Shown: one piece after another, positions 34,540 through 46,717 of the stretch
Position numbering within the stretch: the first letter of the stretch is position 1
Layout of the letters: each line of letters starts with the position of its first letter
Assembly: GCA_022578605.1 (NCBI GenBank)
Contig: MU394107.1
Span: 227,944-291,943 of the forward strand
Length of the DNA: 64,000 nt
Direction: 5' to 3'
Source: Camillea tinctor
Lineage: Eukaryota; Ascomycota; Sordariomycetes; Xylariales; Xylariaceae
Notes under the pieces: model-generated
The model's database searches: none
Told to the model about the DNA's origin: nothing
Seen by the model: the letters and a program-made list of their open reading frames with translations, nothing else
Made by a program: the position numbers and the translations under genes

Positions 34540-34876
34540 TATAAACCCCCCTATTGCTGACTACCCTGATCACGAAGCAGCTGCGCCACTGAGGCGCACT
34601 GAGCAGAGGATGGTCGCCTATTGTGGACGGCTTGATGATGATGTTCCTCCGGATCAAAGACGAGTTGAGTTTGAGAAAAGGGCGAAAGATGCACTAAGTT
34701 TTCTGAAAAAGGACTACAGTGGAGAACGGAAGCATTATGGGAAGAATTGGTCATTAGCTGGAATGCCTGAGTACAAATCTTTGACCTCGGCGTTGAGCTC
34801 GTCAGGGTCATCTTCTCAGAAGCTTTCCGCCTCCACACTCACCGCACTAGATAAGATGTGTGGATCAAAGTGTTGA
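34540..34876 (+). pseudogene. Orphan coding-like fragment
   Basis: An open frame preceded by a plausible acceptor (ACTAATCAG at about 34532-34540) runs to a stop at 34876. It has coding-like composition (charged, Lys/Glu-rich, then a Ser-rich end). No upstream exon or family was recognised. It could be the last exon of a decayed gene, or chance. Confidence 0.25.
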
Positions 34877-36132
34877 TTGTCTAAGTTCCTACTTGCTAAC
34901 TATCTGGATGTGACAAGGGGTCATAGCTTGGAACAAAGAGTCATATTCAACTAATAATTCTCTTATGGTCTCAAGGAGTCTTAAGGTTCTGAGTTCTCCT
35001 GGATCCCATGTCGAGAATAATGCTCCTATTTATACACATACATTCTGGCCTGAGGCATCTATTCCTTATGCAAGTTGGTTATTCATAAGCATGACCAATA
35101 CAGGTGGTCCGAAACAGGGTATCATATTTACCAACCAGTCTTGGCAGTGTCCACGTATGACACTGGAGCAAATGACTGAAATACCCCATCCGCCACAGTG
35201 GCACAGCTGCTTAGTGATCAGGGTAGTCAGCACCTATTACTATATAATATATCTACCTAGGGACTGATCAAGTGTATATAGGACTGTCCAGGATCAACGG
35301 TAATGAGTATGGATTGGTCTAAACTAGCTAAGTAGGACGGTGAACCAAGGTAGCTATATATATAAGCGTTGAGCCACATCACTAGCCACGGGTCGTGGAC
35401 TGTGCCACACCCCCACAGGACCTAGCCTTTGCAAACAGTTCTACACTAGGTTAGTAAGCTCGCCAAATGCCCCCACCAAAAAGGGTACCAATACACATAA
35501 CTACCTACCTAACCTGGTCTATTCCAATATAGGGGCTAGCAATGAATGACGAAGGGATGCGCGCACACACACATCCACACACCCATATACACAAAAGAGG
35601 ATTGATACCTAAGGTAACAATAGGAAGAGACAGGAAAAACAATGTAATTCTAAGTAGAATTTAGCTAAGCAGACAGTAATCTAGCCCCCCCTCCCCCGCT
35701 AGATACCTAAGTTTCGCAGATTTCTAAAGGGTTAATACACAAAAACCATCCCCGCTTCCCCTCTACAAGATGCCATAATGAAGGATAGAAAGTAAAAAGC
35801 CGCCCAAACTCAATAAGTAAAAACGGGAGCGAGAGACACATCCTTGGCCGTTATCTACACACACTTCTAAAAGAAAAAAAAATAAAAAAAAATAAAATCT
35901 GGTCTTCCCGCCTGTCCCCCTTACCCCTTACCCCTTTCCCTCCTAGATGTGATAGTCATCCAGCGCGCCCTGCTTTGCTTTGCCTTACCTTCCAACCCCT
36001 CGCTCCCCCCCAAATCTCGATCCCAGTCTCACTCTCTCAATCACAACCAGCAAAGCACGGACGGAGATAAAGAAAGGAGCGAAAGAGAAGAAAAGAGAAA
36101 AATAAGTCCGAGGTAAAGAGAGCAGGGGGGGT

Positions 36133-39100
36133 TTAATTCCACGTACTCGGCGTGTTGCCCCTCGAGTTGATCGATCCCGTCGCCGACTGTGCGCGCGCGG
36201 TGGACCCTGTAGCGGATCCCGAAACCGACGGCGCGCGGTTGGCGGGCACGCGTCTGCCTCCTCTGCCGGCGGGTACGGGGGGTGGGGGCATGGAGGATTT
36301 GGCGTTGGTGGTTACTTTCTGGGCCTATTATTTTTAAAAAAAATTTTCGTTAGTTAGGAAGCTTGATGCAGAGTAGAGGTTTATGACTTATTATGTGAGA
36401 GGGGAGGAGAGGGGGAGGGGGGGGAAATGAAGGGGTAAAAGGGGGGGGAGATGAAGGAGGAAACGTACCGTCATAGCGTAGTCGAGACTGTTCCTGGTGA
36501 CCTCAAAGTCGCTCTCGCACATGTTGATCATGACGAACATGAGAGTCATGCAGGTGTTGCCCTGGACAGTGGACCCGAGGCTGGGCTGCAGCAGCCTGGC
36601 GAGGGTGCCGCCCCGTTCGCGGTACTCGGAGGGTTTGCCTCCCTCCTTGAGCTTGAGCAGGACCGACTTGAGCACGCTGAGCGACTCATTGATGGCGACG
36701 CCCTCTTCCAGGCCGACGCCCTCGGTGCCGGACGTGTTGCGTCTCTCCGAGCCCGCCAGGTCGACTAGGTTGAGTACGCCGTGCGTCGCCTCGGTGCTGT
36801 TGGGCCGCCGGCTGAAGAATTCGAGCCGCACGATGAAGTGCGATCGAGACGACTGGTCATTTTTCTTGGTCGGCCGGAAGTGCCGCGACGCCATGGCCTT
36901 TTCGTACATATCGTCGAAGTCCTGGGGCGATTCGAGCGTGACTAGCTCCGGGCTCCTGACGCACCAGTCGTCCCCCTCGCGCACAAGCGTCTTCTCATTC
37001 TGCTCCCTCGAGCTCTTCGAACGGGCCCCAGTGAGCAGGTAAAGCTTGTCGAGGTAGATCTCGTAGCAGCAGGCTTTTATTTCGATGTCGTTACCTAGGT
37101 CGACAAGCCTGCGCGCTTCACGGAATGTGAGGGACTTTGTCCGCGGGATGATACCATCCGTCTCGTGGTGGACACCTTCTTCGTACTCATCGGTGTACAC
37201 CTGGTTGCTCATGGTGTACGTCTTGCCCGTGCCGGTCTGACCGTAGCAGAATATGCAGACGCTCTTGCCGTCAATGAAAGACTGCACGAGCTGGCTGATT
37301 TCGTGGAAAACGGCCTCGTTAGATTCATCAGGGGTGAAGACACGTTCGAATTCGTACGGGAAATTCTCGACTGCTATCCCTCCTGAAACAGTTGCCCGTT
37401 TTTTCACAATCTCGAGACCAGCTGGGTTATTGTGAAATTCCCCTGGCGTTGTCATGAATGCTAGCTGTTTGCCGTCTCCATCTAAACTTGGACGAATGCG
37501 ACACATGACCCGGATGTTCCCTCGGAAAGCCTGTACTTGCTCAAATAGTTCCCGTCTCCGTAACTCTTCTACCGAAAGCTTCTTCGAGATTTCCTCCATA
37601 GCCAACACTGCTTCCTTTTCTTTATTCTCCGCGGCCCTTCTCATTTGTGTCTCGCTCTGTGCCACTTCTTCTAATTTTTGAAACTTGGTCACCCAATCGG
37701 CGACCTCGGCCTCCTTTATCCTCATGGCAGCGTCGTGGGTTGTTGATGTATCATTCGCCCCCCTCGCTACAGCCTCGAGCTTATTTGTTAGCTTTATGAG
37801 TTCTTGGCCCTGGGACTCTTTAACTTTCTGAAGTTCGGCGACCGTTCCCTCGAGCGTCTGAGTGCGCTTTTGTTCTTTTCGCAGCTCATTTTTCTCCTCT
37901 TCCAGGTTCATCATGAGCTCAGTAGATCGGACTTGTATTGCTTCGTCTTTAGCTTTTTCGTTGGCTTTTATTACCTCTTCAAAGTTCTGGATCTGGGCCT
38001 GCAGACGCCCGATTTCAGTTCTCAAATTCATGATATCTACCTCTTTGCTATCAAGCTGTTCCTTTGTAGTGCCAAGCTGGGTCTGGACATTTTCTAGTTT
38101 GGTAGCAATTTCGTCTACCTGAGCTTGACGCTTCCGAAGTTCTTGCGATTTGGCCGAGCATTCATCTTCTAGTTGTCTTATTTCTGCCTTTGTGGCTCCA
38201 TGTTCCTTCTTGAATTCGCTGAAGTCGTCTTGTATGGTCCTCTTGTCATCACGAAGCCCCTCTATTTCTCGACTCATGCTCTCTTTTTCGGATTGAACGC
38301 GACTATATTTATCTTCGAGCTGTTGCATTTCGTCTTTCGTCACTCCATATCCCTTTTTAAAGGTGCTGAATTCGTCCTGAATGGTTCGATTTTGGTCACG
38401 GAGTCCATCTAGTTCCCGACTAATGCTTTCTTTTTCGGATTGGATACGGCCACACTTATCCTCTAGTTGTTGTATCTCTGCCTTTGTGGCCCCATTCTCT
38501 ATTTTGAGGTTGCTGAATTCATCTTGTATAACTCTCTTCTCGCCGCGCAGACCCTCCAATTCCCGGTCTATGGTTTCTTTTTCAGATCGTATCTTATCCT
38601 CGAGCGCTTTATATACCCTTGTGCTCTCTTGTTGTGCATGAACCTTCTCGACCTCTAGGCGGTCGTACCTTTTCCTAAGCTCATCCTGCTCCTCCAGTAG
38701 CCTCTTCGCTTCCCGTTCTCTGATATCCTTCTCAAGCACGAAGCGGTGATTTGCGTCCTCGAGTTTTCGGTTTTCGTCTTGGAGTTTGGCCCTTTCTATT
38801 TGCGCTTGTTCGTTGAGGCTCTCGTATTTATTATCGCTTAGGCGCTTTTCCTCTTGCAATCGATTTCGCTCCTCTTGTGAGGTCTCCTGGAGGCGGCTGA
38901 GCCTTTCTTCGAGTGTTCGCAACTCGTTTTGAAGTCTCCCTGATTCCCTCTGAGTGTCTTCTTTGATGCGTTCGAGTTGGCCTTCGAGTGTATGCTTTTC
39001 TTGATTAAGTTTGTTCTTCTCATTCATAGTGGTTTCATTCTCAGCTTTAAGGCGGCTCAACTGAGATTCTAAGGCACGTTTTTCGGTGTGTATTTTATCC

Positions 39101-41220
39101 TTTTCCTGCTGGAAATTCTCCTTTAGGCTTTCGTACCGAGATTCGAGTGCTCGCTTCTCTTCCTGATGGTCCTTTAGTATATTTTCATGCTTTTCTTGGT
39201 GAAACCTTTGGATTCTTTCTCGTTCCTTTTCAAGAAGGTCACCAAGGGCCGCTTTCTGATTGATATGCTCATTCCACAATTCTAGATTAGACTTGAGTGC
39301 GTTTTTCAGTTCCTCGAGATGCGCAGACGCCCTCGACTTCGCATCATCATCATGCGTAGTCGTCTTATCAAAATACGAGCGTATCTCAGCCCGTGCTTCG
39401 TCGATCGCGTGCCCCAATTTCTCTTGGAGTTCCGTTGTCTTTGACATAAGTTGATGGTATTCTTCTTGCAAAGTTCCCCTGTCTTTAATGTAGACATCGA
39501 GAACTTCCTGGATTCTGGAGCGCTCTTTTTGTAAGTCTTCTTGATATTGTGATATTTTCGTGTTTAGATTTCCTTGGAATTCTGCTCTTGAAAGGTCCTC
39601 TGTAAGCTCTTGGATTCTCTTATGCGCCTCGGATAGTTGGTCTTGTAACTCCAAAGTTTTGGATTCCCACTCTATCCTAAATTTCTCTTCGAGTATCTTG
39701 TTTTCCCGTTGATGATTGCTAAGGATCTTGTTGGCTTCGGCGCGAGCTTCACTGAACTCCTTATCAAGTGCCGTTATATCTGCCCTTGCTTTAGTGAGCT
39801 GTCCATCAAGTATCGAGCAGTCGCCGCGCGCCTGTCTCAGTTGACTGTCAAGGTCAGAAATGTCAGACTTCGCATTTCTAAAGTGGCCATCCGCCGTTTC
39901 ATAGGCCGATATTGCATTCTGAAGCCGGTTACTGAGCATAGTATTCTCCGCTCGGACAACACTAAGCTCTCCATCAAGAGTTGCATGGTCAGCTCGCGCC
40001 TTAATTAATTGATCGTCAAGTGTAGATTGGTCTGCTCGTGCCTTGATGAGCCGAGTCTCAGCCGTCTCCCAATCAGCTCGTAGCTTTAAAACCTGACCGT
40101 CCAGTACATTTTTTTCTGCAAGGGATTGGGTAAGCTGGGTATTGAGTGTAGTATTATTCAACAGCACACTGTTGAGCTGCTTTTCAAGTGCAGTATATTC
40201 CGTTTGTACCTTCGCTAATTGATTCTCTAGCTGAGAAATCTCCGAATGTGCCCTATTTAACTGACCCTCGATGGTTGAGTTTTCCACGCGTGATTTGGTT
40301 AAATCATTATCCATCAATGCATATTTTGCCCGCGTTTTATTGAGACTATCTTCGAGGGTACTGATGTCCTCTCGTGCTTGCTTTAGTTGGGCGTTCACTG
40401 TGGAGTAGTCGGCCTTTGCTTGAGCCAACTGACCATCAAGCAAAGAATTGTCGGCCCTCGCTTTGCCGAGTTTGGCATCAAGTGATGCGCTCTTCTCTTC
40501 CCATGCCTCGCGAGAATTCCTGAGTTGTTGAGCTTAGGGATATTAGCTAGGCCTTTGCTTAATGATTTCGAATATCTGTTTCAGCTCACCCGCATTGCTG
40601 GCCACTTGGACTTCCTGTTCTAGATTTCTTTGGCTGCTTAAAGTATCATTAATCATATTTTGTATGCGCGAAACCTGCTCATCGAGTCCAATGATCCTAT
40701 TTTCGAAGGCTTGGACTCTTCGGTCGGCATCGTAGGGGACTAGTAAACCGCGTTAGAATTTTGGTATTTTCTCATTTTTCCTCCCATAATATATGGTGTA
40801 GACACAAGGTGCAGAGGTGCAGTCCTTACAAGTGCTACTTCCACGATCATGTGGTTGTGCTTCACTGGAACCCGAAGCTGCTGTGTGGGCGGACAATGGT
40901 CGCGTAGCGGTCCGCCCCTTTGGCCGAGTGCGTGTCTGAGTCCCGGTCCCAGCATTACGGGAACTTGAGGGCAAGGGGGAAACCATATCTGTTTCGGTAT
41001 CAACTTCATTATAGCTTTTACTTTGCAAAGAGGCTTGCTTGTCCGGTCCGACAGCAACATCACGGTACGACTTGGGTGCATGCGATCCACCATGCGAGGC
41101 TAGCGAATATGGCTTTGAAGCCGCATTGATGGTGCTGCCTGGCTGGTGCTGGCTTGTGCCGATATCCACGAAGCCGGATGCGCCTCTGTTCTCGTATGTC
41201 CAGTTGAAGGCGAAGAACAT
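36133..41220 (-). CDS. Kinesin-14-type motor protein with very long coiled coil
   Basis: Minus-strand exons 41220-40830, 40739-40590, 40532-36469 and 36324-36133; 1598 residues, phases consistent. N-terminal 130 residues are disordered and Ser/Thr-rich. Residues about 193-444 consist of 18 consecutive 14-residue units (pattern A-D-x-S-x-L-D-x-Q-L-x-x-A-R). Coiled coil continues to about 1170. The C-terminal motor (about 1180-1535) follows the neck sequence ELFEQVQAFRGNIRVMCRIRP, typical of minus-end-directed kinesin-14. GQTGTGKT is the P-loop, NDQSSRSH switch I and LVDLAGSERR switch II. The end of the motor is divergent (FVMINMCESDFEV where LMFVNISP is usual). A basic Ser/Pro-rich tail ends at 36133. 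It binds microtubules for spindle or transport work. At about twice the length of KlpA-type proteins, it looks like an extra paralogue. Confidence 0.88.
39742..40497 (-). repeat. In-frame 42-base (14-residue) tandem repeats in the kinesin coiled coil
   Basis: Eighteen consecutive 14-residue blocks, each two heptads, with no length variation. Clear examples are ADYSTVNAQLKQAR, ADQSTLDDQLIKAR, ADHATLDGELSVVR and GDCSILDGQLTKAR. DNA copies have diverged considerably, so this is an old expansion kept by selection on register. Confidence 0.85.
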
Positions 41221-41659
41221 AATTCGACGAGAACGCTGGGCTTATGAGAAGGTTGGTTCAGTGGCGTTGCGTTATGAAGTCCTATTTGTTAGTACTAGAC
41301 TTGGAAGTAAGTTGGCTGTTCCAAACCTCCTTTGTCGACTTAGGAGAACACTACCTGCTAGTCTAGACCAATCCGGCGAAGGTAGCAAAAGAATAAAATA
41401 TAAAAAAAGAGTCTGAGACAAACCCTCAAATCAAAATGTCTCAACAATGCAAAAAGTGTTCAAAGCTGAGATAGCTAACGATAGCCTGCCTACCTTGGGA
41501 AGCTGGCCATGGCCTTATCTCCATAGCTGCATAAGTGAGTTCAAGTTGTATTTGTACAATAGGCTGTCGTAATTTTCTTTATAAGCCCTCTATGATCCCT
41601 AGAGGAGGGAAGGCTGCTATCATGGTAGTATACACCCGGCTTTGCTAGCTCTACTAGCC
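41221..41659. other. Intergenic spacer
   Basis: Between the bS21m stop and the kinesin ATG, both on the minus strand. It should hold the kinesin promoter. No gene seen. Confidence 0.5.
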
Positions 41660-42058
41660 TTACCAACCTTGCCTCGTCAGCTCCTGCACTCGCTTAACCG
41701 CGCCCTTGAAGCCCTTCATGAATCGCCTCCGGTGCCGTTCACTAACGAGCTTTTTCCGCTTTAGACCTGGCCGCATGTGGAAGCGCTGGTTTTGGAAATC
41801 CTGGCGGAGTCTGTTCTGGGCGACCTGGATGGCTAGGAGTTTAAAGGATCTAGCTACATCGACGTTTTGGCGTACATAGACGGTACGGCCTGTGCGGGGG
41901 ACCAGGCGCTGGGAGGGACCGGTTGGTGCAGCAGGTTCTTTCTGGATATTATTTGCGGGGGCATTCTTTATGTCGTTGATTTCGATATCGATGCCGGCAG
42001 AGAAATTGGTGTCGTTATTTAGAGCATCGTAATCATCGGGAGATTCCGAATTGCTCAT
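41660..42058 (-). CDS. MRP21: Mitochondrial small-subunit ribosomal protein bS21m (MRP21 family)
   Basis: 132 residues from ATG 42058. The C-terminal 75 residues are the bacterial S21 domain: RTVYVRQNVDVARSFKLL, then RLRQDFQNQRFHMRPGLKRKK, then SERHRRRFMKGFKGAVKRVQEL ending RQGW, rich in Arg/Lys for binding the 16S-like rRNA platform. The N-terminal 55 residues are acidic and Pro-rich, with no targeting signal. However, the frame stays open upstream to about 42316, encoding Arg/Ser/Ala-rich sequence that looks like a mitochondrial presequence (including RAVQTALRSAVSASPLRT), but without an ATG before the stop at 42334-42332. An acceptor TTAG at 42315, with a CTAAT branch-like site, suggests an unfound short first exon. 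The true CDS is probably longer than given. Confidence 0.82.
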   Translation of the reverse strand: MSNSESPDDYDALNNDTNFSAGIDIEINDIKNAPANNIQKEPAAPTGPSQRLVPRTGRTVYVRQNVDVARSFKLLAIQVAQNRLRQDFQNQRFHMRPGLKRKKLVSERHRRRFMKGFKGAVKRVQELTRQGW

Positions 42059-42316
42059 CTGATCGTAGGCGGATATTAAGGGTTTCCGGATGTCGTAACC
42101 CTCGGCCTGGTCAATACGTGTTGTTCGCGGACTACCTCCTGTCCAGGCAGAAGAAGACCAGGCTCCGGAGGAAGAAGACCATGACGAGTTATTACGTGTC
42201 AGAGAGGCGGCGACAAGGTTGTGGCAGGGCTGCCATCGCCGTGTTGAGGTTCGCAGGGGAGAGGCCGAGACGGCGGAACGAAGGGCAGTTTGGACAGCCC
42301 GTCCGAGTTCGGTCCT

Positions 42317-43308
42317 AATTTTTTTTATTACTTAATTAGTTTGATTGATTAATTCAATTTAAATAGTTGAGATAATATTTCATAGGGGAATAATACATGT
42401 TGTGTGTGAGTATATATATATATGTGTGTGTCTATACATATACAGGTGTGTATGTGTGTGGGTTGTATATGTCAATTCCTAAGTATGGTCGCAAATCCGT
42501 GCAGGTGACGAAGTTTAAAGCTTCAAAGCTTTTTGATGTATTAGATAATAACTCGATTGGATAATTGAATAGCCTGGTTCTTTTTATAACGATTCCCCTC
42601 CATGGTATATTTTAGCATGTTCCCACATTTATTCGACCTATCGTGACAGCTCTTGGTGTAATGGATGCAGGTGGTGTGGAACCTGCCTTACTTTTAGTAC
42701 TGCATGTACATAGGTACTTGATCTGAACTCAAATCTACACTATGGAATTTAGATGATCCGGGCTGATATAACTACATAAGTACTTAAACTTGAACTTGAC
42801 ATGAACTTTGAACTGGGTGAAGGTCTAAGTACCTAGGTACATACTACCTACCTAATGTCATTGGTATCGACTTAGAGGTCACCTAGAACTTACCTAACAA
42901 TAGTAGTGTTGTACTACACTAATTCATAGTTAGCGTATACATTAGTGGGTAAAAAAAACCAAAAAAAAAACCTTAAGAACCTTTCCCACCACCTTATTAA
43001 CCAAAGCACCCAACAACAAAACAGCCTTACGTCGCCAAGCTTCTGCTCCTTGATGCAATCAACAAATCCTTAACCTAATCCTTTTCACCTCCCTTAGCTT
43101 TGCGACAACACCCTCCCCAAAAAGCTTCGGTCTTCTTTTTATTTTTTCTTTTCTTTTCCTCTTCATCCTTTTTTCCTCTCTTTCTTTATTTCCTCTTTAG
43201 GGATTAAACCTCTAAACTTCTCTGGCAGTTGTGTGTCGCCATTCTGCATCTTTTTTTATCAGGTCGTATCCTTTACATAGATCCCGCGAAGGTGATCTTC
43301 TGTTCACC
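42317..43308. other. Divergent promoter region of bS21m and the RBM25-like gene
   Basis: Contains a TA/TG microsatellite at about 42412-42465, the CCTAGG/ACCTACCT words at 42829-42856, and a T-rich leader before 43309. The unfound first exon of bS21m may lie here. Confidence 0.5.
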
Positions 43309-45823
43309 ATGGCGTACAATCCCTATGGCGGAGGTAGGTCTGGCCAGGCTATTTGGCCATCTTATACACCATACTCCTTATAAACATTATACGAATATGC
43401 TAATGAATAACTTCAAAGTACCTGGCTTCGGTCCCCCTCCTACCTTCGGTTCCTACCCAGGCGCCAATGGCGCTCCGGGCATGCCTCCAGCTCCTGGTCT
43501 AGGTAAGTTGTTACTATCACCGACTCTTCCTCTTCCATCCCTCCTCCCGCGCCTATACTAATATTTCATCTCCCTAAAGGACCACCTCCAGGCATGTCTG
43601 CCCCAGGAACGGCGCCGCCTGGCGTCCAGCAGTCCAACATCACTCAAGCTAATCGACCTAGCGGCTTGCCATCCAATTTCCAAGCGCCCCCGAACATGCC
43701 CAATATCAACTTCAATGCCCCCGTGATTCGTCTTGGCACCACCTCGGGGAAGCCTGCAACCCCCGGTGTGCCTGGTCGTAAGGATAGCGAGACTCCTACC
43801 TCGGCCGGCCCGCGATCTGGTGTCGGCATGGACCGCGGTCTCGACCAGACCCGTCAGGCCATACGAGAAAACATGCAAGCGTTGGTACCACCCACCAAAG
43901 AAGAGATCGTGCGAACTGTATTCGTCAACGGAATCACAGGTGGACTCGGCGGTAACGATGCTATCGAGAAGCTCCTCGGCACGGCGGGGAAGTTGCGGCG
44001 CTGGGATCGAGCCACCGATGCTAATGCGAAGGAGATGAACTTTGGCTTCGCCCAGTTTGAGGACGCTGAGTCGCTGTGGATCGCTTCCGAGATATTTCGC
44101 GATATAAAGATACCTGTGACCAAGCAGACTCCTTCAGAGAAAACCCCCGAGGACGACGAGAACTTCGAGAACTTCGAGACCTCCAACCTCGTATTTTACC
44201 TCGACGAGAATTCCACCAAGTACCTAGACGCGTACAAAGAGGGCAGGTCGGACAGCTCGGGCGCGGAGGCGAGACTAGAGGCCGCAAGAGGTGCGTTAAA
44301 GCAGACAATTAAAAACCTGTTCTATCCCGCTGTCCGGTCCGGAGTGGATGCCGATGGCGATGTTTCTATGGGAGACGCGTCAGGCCAGAATGGAGAGAAC
44401 GTCGAGGTGGTTAATATCCCCTTGGCGCAGGATGATGAACTGGCCGATATCCCTGCCGAGATGCGAGAGACTGTGGCTGCGGAAATTGCTGCTTTCCGAG
44501 AAAGGAGCATCAAACGCGATATGGAACGTCTTAAGAGGGAAGAGGAACTCGAAGCGATGGAACGTCAGAGAAATGGTGCTTCCCGACCTTCGAGGCTATC
44601 ATCGCCACCCCCCTCCAGCGCGAACAATATCCCACTTGGTCCTCGTGGAGTTCCCAATGCGCCCTCGGGTCCCAAGGGCCAGAAATCCGACTTGGGCAAG
44701 GATTACAACCGGTCGATTAACTTTATTAATGGGGGTACATCTAATGGTGGGATGTCTTATAGTAGGGAAGATGACGACGATTCGGCTAGCGATGAGGAAC
44801 TCGAGCGCCGAAGAGTCGCCAAGCAAAATGCCGAGACCGAGAAGTTATACTTGGATGCTGAGCGCCGGTGGTTGAACCGGGAAAAGTCGCGAACTGCCGC
44901 CCTGGAGCGCGAGAAGGGCCGTGACACTACCGATGCGAAGTCCCTCGCCGCGAAACAGGAAGAGATGTTGCATCGTCTGAAGCACTTTGAAGACGACGTG
45001 GAGGCATCGCGGAAGAAGGAGGAATATTACAAGGACCGAAGTGCCTGGATTCGGAACCGAGCTGCATTCAGGGGGAGGGAAGCCGCGGCGGATGAGGCTG
45101 ACCGACAAGCAGAAGAACAAGAACGTGTCAAGGAGGAAGCCGAACAGGAGCAGGCCAGGGGTATGGCTGACTCGTTCCTTGAGAGGCAAGCCCAGGAGAT
45201 GGAACAACGACAAGCTAGCCGAGCTGGCCTTTCCGCGCCGCAGCCCTTCAAGCTGTCTCTCGGCGCGGCAGCCCAAAAGGCTCACGCACAACGCGCAGCT
45301 CCTCAACGGAAAACGATCGCTGAAGTTGAGGGTCTGCTTGAAGATGAAGATGAGGACTCGACTACTAGGCGGCAGTTGATTCCCATCAAATTTGAGCCGA
45401 CTGCAGCTGCAGGTATGACGGACGAGGAGCGTGATCAAGCAGTTCGTGCCCTGGCACAGGAGATTCCGAACGAGAAGGCCGGTCTCTGGGAGTGGGATGT
45501 CAAGTGGGATTATCTGGATGAGAGTGTCATCCGGGAGAAGCTTCGACCTTTTGTCGAAAAGAAGCTGGTGGAGTATCTCGGTGTGCAGGAACAACTGCTC
45601 ATCGAGGTTGTAGAGGAACATTTGCGGAAGCATGGCAAGCCCAGCGAGTTGGTTGATGAGCTGGCAGAGGTATGTTTGACGGTTCCTTTCCTTACCTGCG
45701 GACGAATCGAAATCGCTGACTACATTATAGGCCCTGGACGATGAGGCTGAAGCCTTGGTGATGAAGCTTTGGCGAATGGTCATCTTCTTCACCGAGAGTG
45801 AGAAGCGTGGACTATCTGCATAA
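43309..45823 (+). CDS. RBM25/Snu71-like U1 snRNP-associated splicing factor (RRM + PWI)
   Basis: Exons 43309-43333, 43419-43502, 43580-45669 and 45731-45823; 763 residues. The first exon codes only MAYNPYGG plus one base. Residues 9-75 are Pro/Gly-rich. An RRM-like fold lies at about 145-215 (TVFVNGITGGLGG as RNP2, then MNFGFAQFEDAESL as RNP1). A long Arg/Glu/Lys-rich helical region with REEELEAMERQR and many acidic-basic repeats follows (about 340-600). The C-terminal PWI domain (about 655-760: LWEWDVKWDYL, RPFVEKKLVEYLG, ALVMKLWRMVIFF) binds nucleic acid. This order is that of human RBM25 and fission-yeast Usp107, which join U1 snRNP and influence 5' splice-site choice. Multiple short introns in the extreme 5' part are typical. 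The last intron, 45670-45730, interrupts the PWI domain. Confidence 0.9.
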
Positions 45824-46717
45824 ATAATACATGTCCCGAATTCCCTCCTAGTTGTAACACCACTTGATTAACATGGCACGAAATGTATAACACGATCAGG
45901 AATCCCGCTATAAAAGCAATACGATGGGACGAGCTCTTATGGCTTTTAATTCGCCATTAGCTGAACAATTTAATTCTAGGCAATAAAAGTGCCTCTTATG
46001 TGTATAGGTTGCAACATATCTTTAAAATGGATAAGTTTACCGTGAAGGAATAACATGATAAAGGTAGTGGCTAGCAATCTAGCTGGTGAAGCTACGGCTA
46101 CCTACCATTGATATCGTACATAGGATTGACTTGATACCTGCTTACGGAGTATTCAGAGTTAAAGCTGGTACTGAAATGGAATGCTATTAGCTACGTGCTT
46201 CCTTGCTTTTATATAAGCCGGTATAAGAGTTGTACCTATACCTCACGTAACTATCGTGCTTCAATCTTCATGCATGTAGGCTGGTGTGCGGAGTACGTAG
46301 CAAGTTAACCGACTGTCTAACCGAGGCAGTCCCACAATAAGTCTACACTCTCTGCAAGTAGCTGTAGATGTCAACAACCTCGACCTCTCTCATTACATGT
46401 AATTTAGTGTATTACAATTTACACCCATAGCCATTGGAATCAACGTTACTGCATACATAGGTTATGTCCATAAGCTAGTGGTAAGCCAACCAATATTTCA
46501 CCACTTGGAGTTATTTATTACTCTTGCAAGGGCAGAACTCGGATATTGACATAAACTATAGGTTACCTAGCTATCACTTAACCTACACCATCGTGTAATA
46601 TTGGAACCTACCTGGGTAATCATCCGCTCTTTATACTATACACATCTCATAACTTATTTATTCACTTACCTCCCATCATCTCATTCCATCTTCTCCATCA
46701 AAAATAAAATCATCATC
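45824..46717. other. Intergenic spacer
   Basis: AT-rich. Downstream of the splicing factor and upstream of the hydratase. The frame before ATG 46718 is open to a TTG at 46601, but this is leader sequence. No gene seen. Confidence 0.5.

Larger units (their letters stand above)
33697..36132. other. Intergenic region with hairpins and an orphan frame
   Basis: AT-rich except for a GC-rich palindrome at 34175-34190. Also present: a long inverted repeat at about 34405-34498, a possible gene fragment at 34540-34876, and A/G-rich non-coding DNA leading to the kinesin 3' end. The 3' end of kinesin is preceded by a purine-rich stretch (36050-36120). Confidence 0.45.

Noticed and set aside
44845..45792. 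315-codon minus-strand frame opposite the RBM25-like gene
   Set aside because: Antisense to the Arg/Glu-rich region and the PWI domain; open only because of codon composition there.
46601..46717. Longer start for the enoyl-CoA hydratase
   Set aside because: The frame is open but begins at TTG and is low-complexity leader; ATG 46718 fits the family start.
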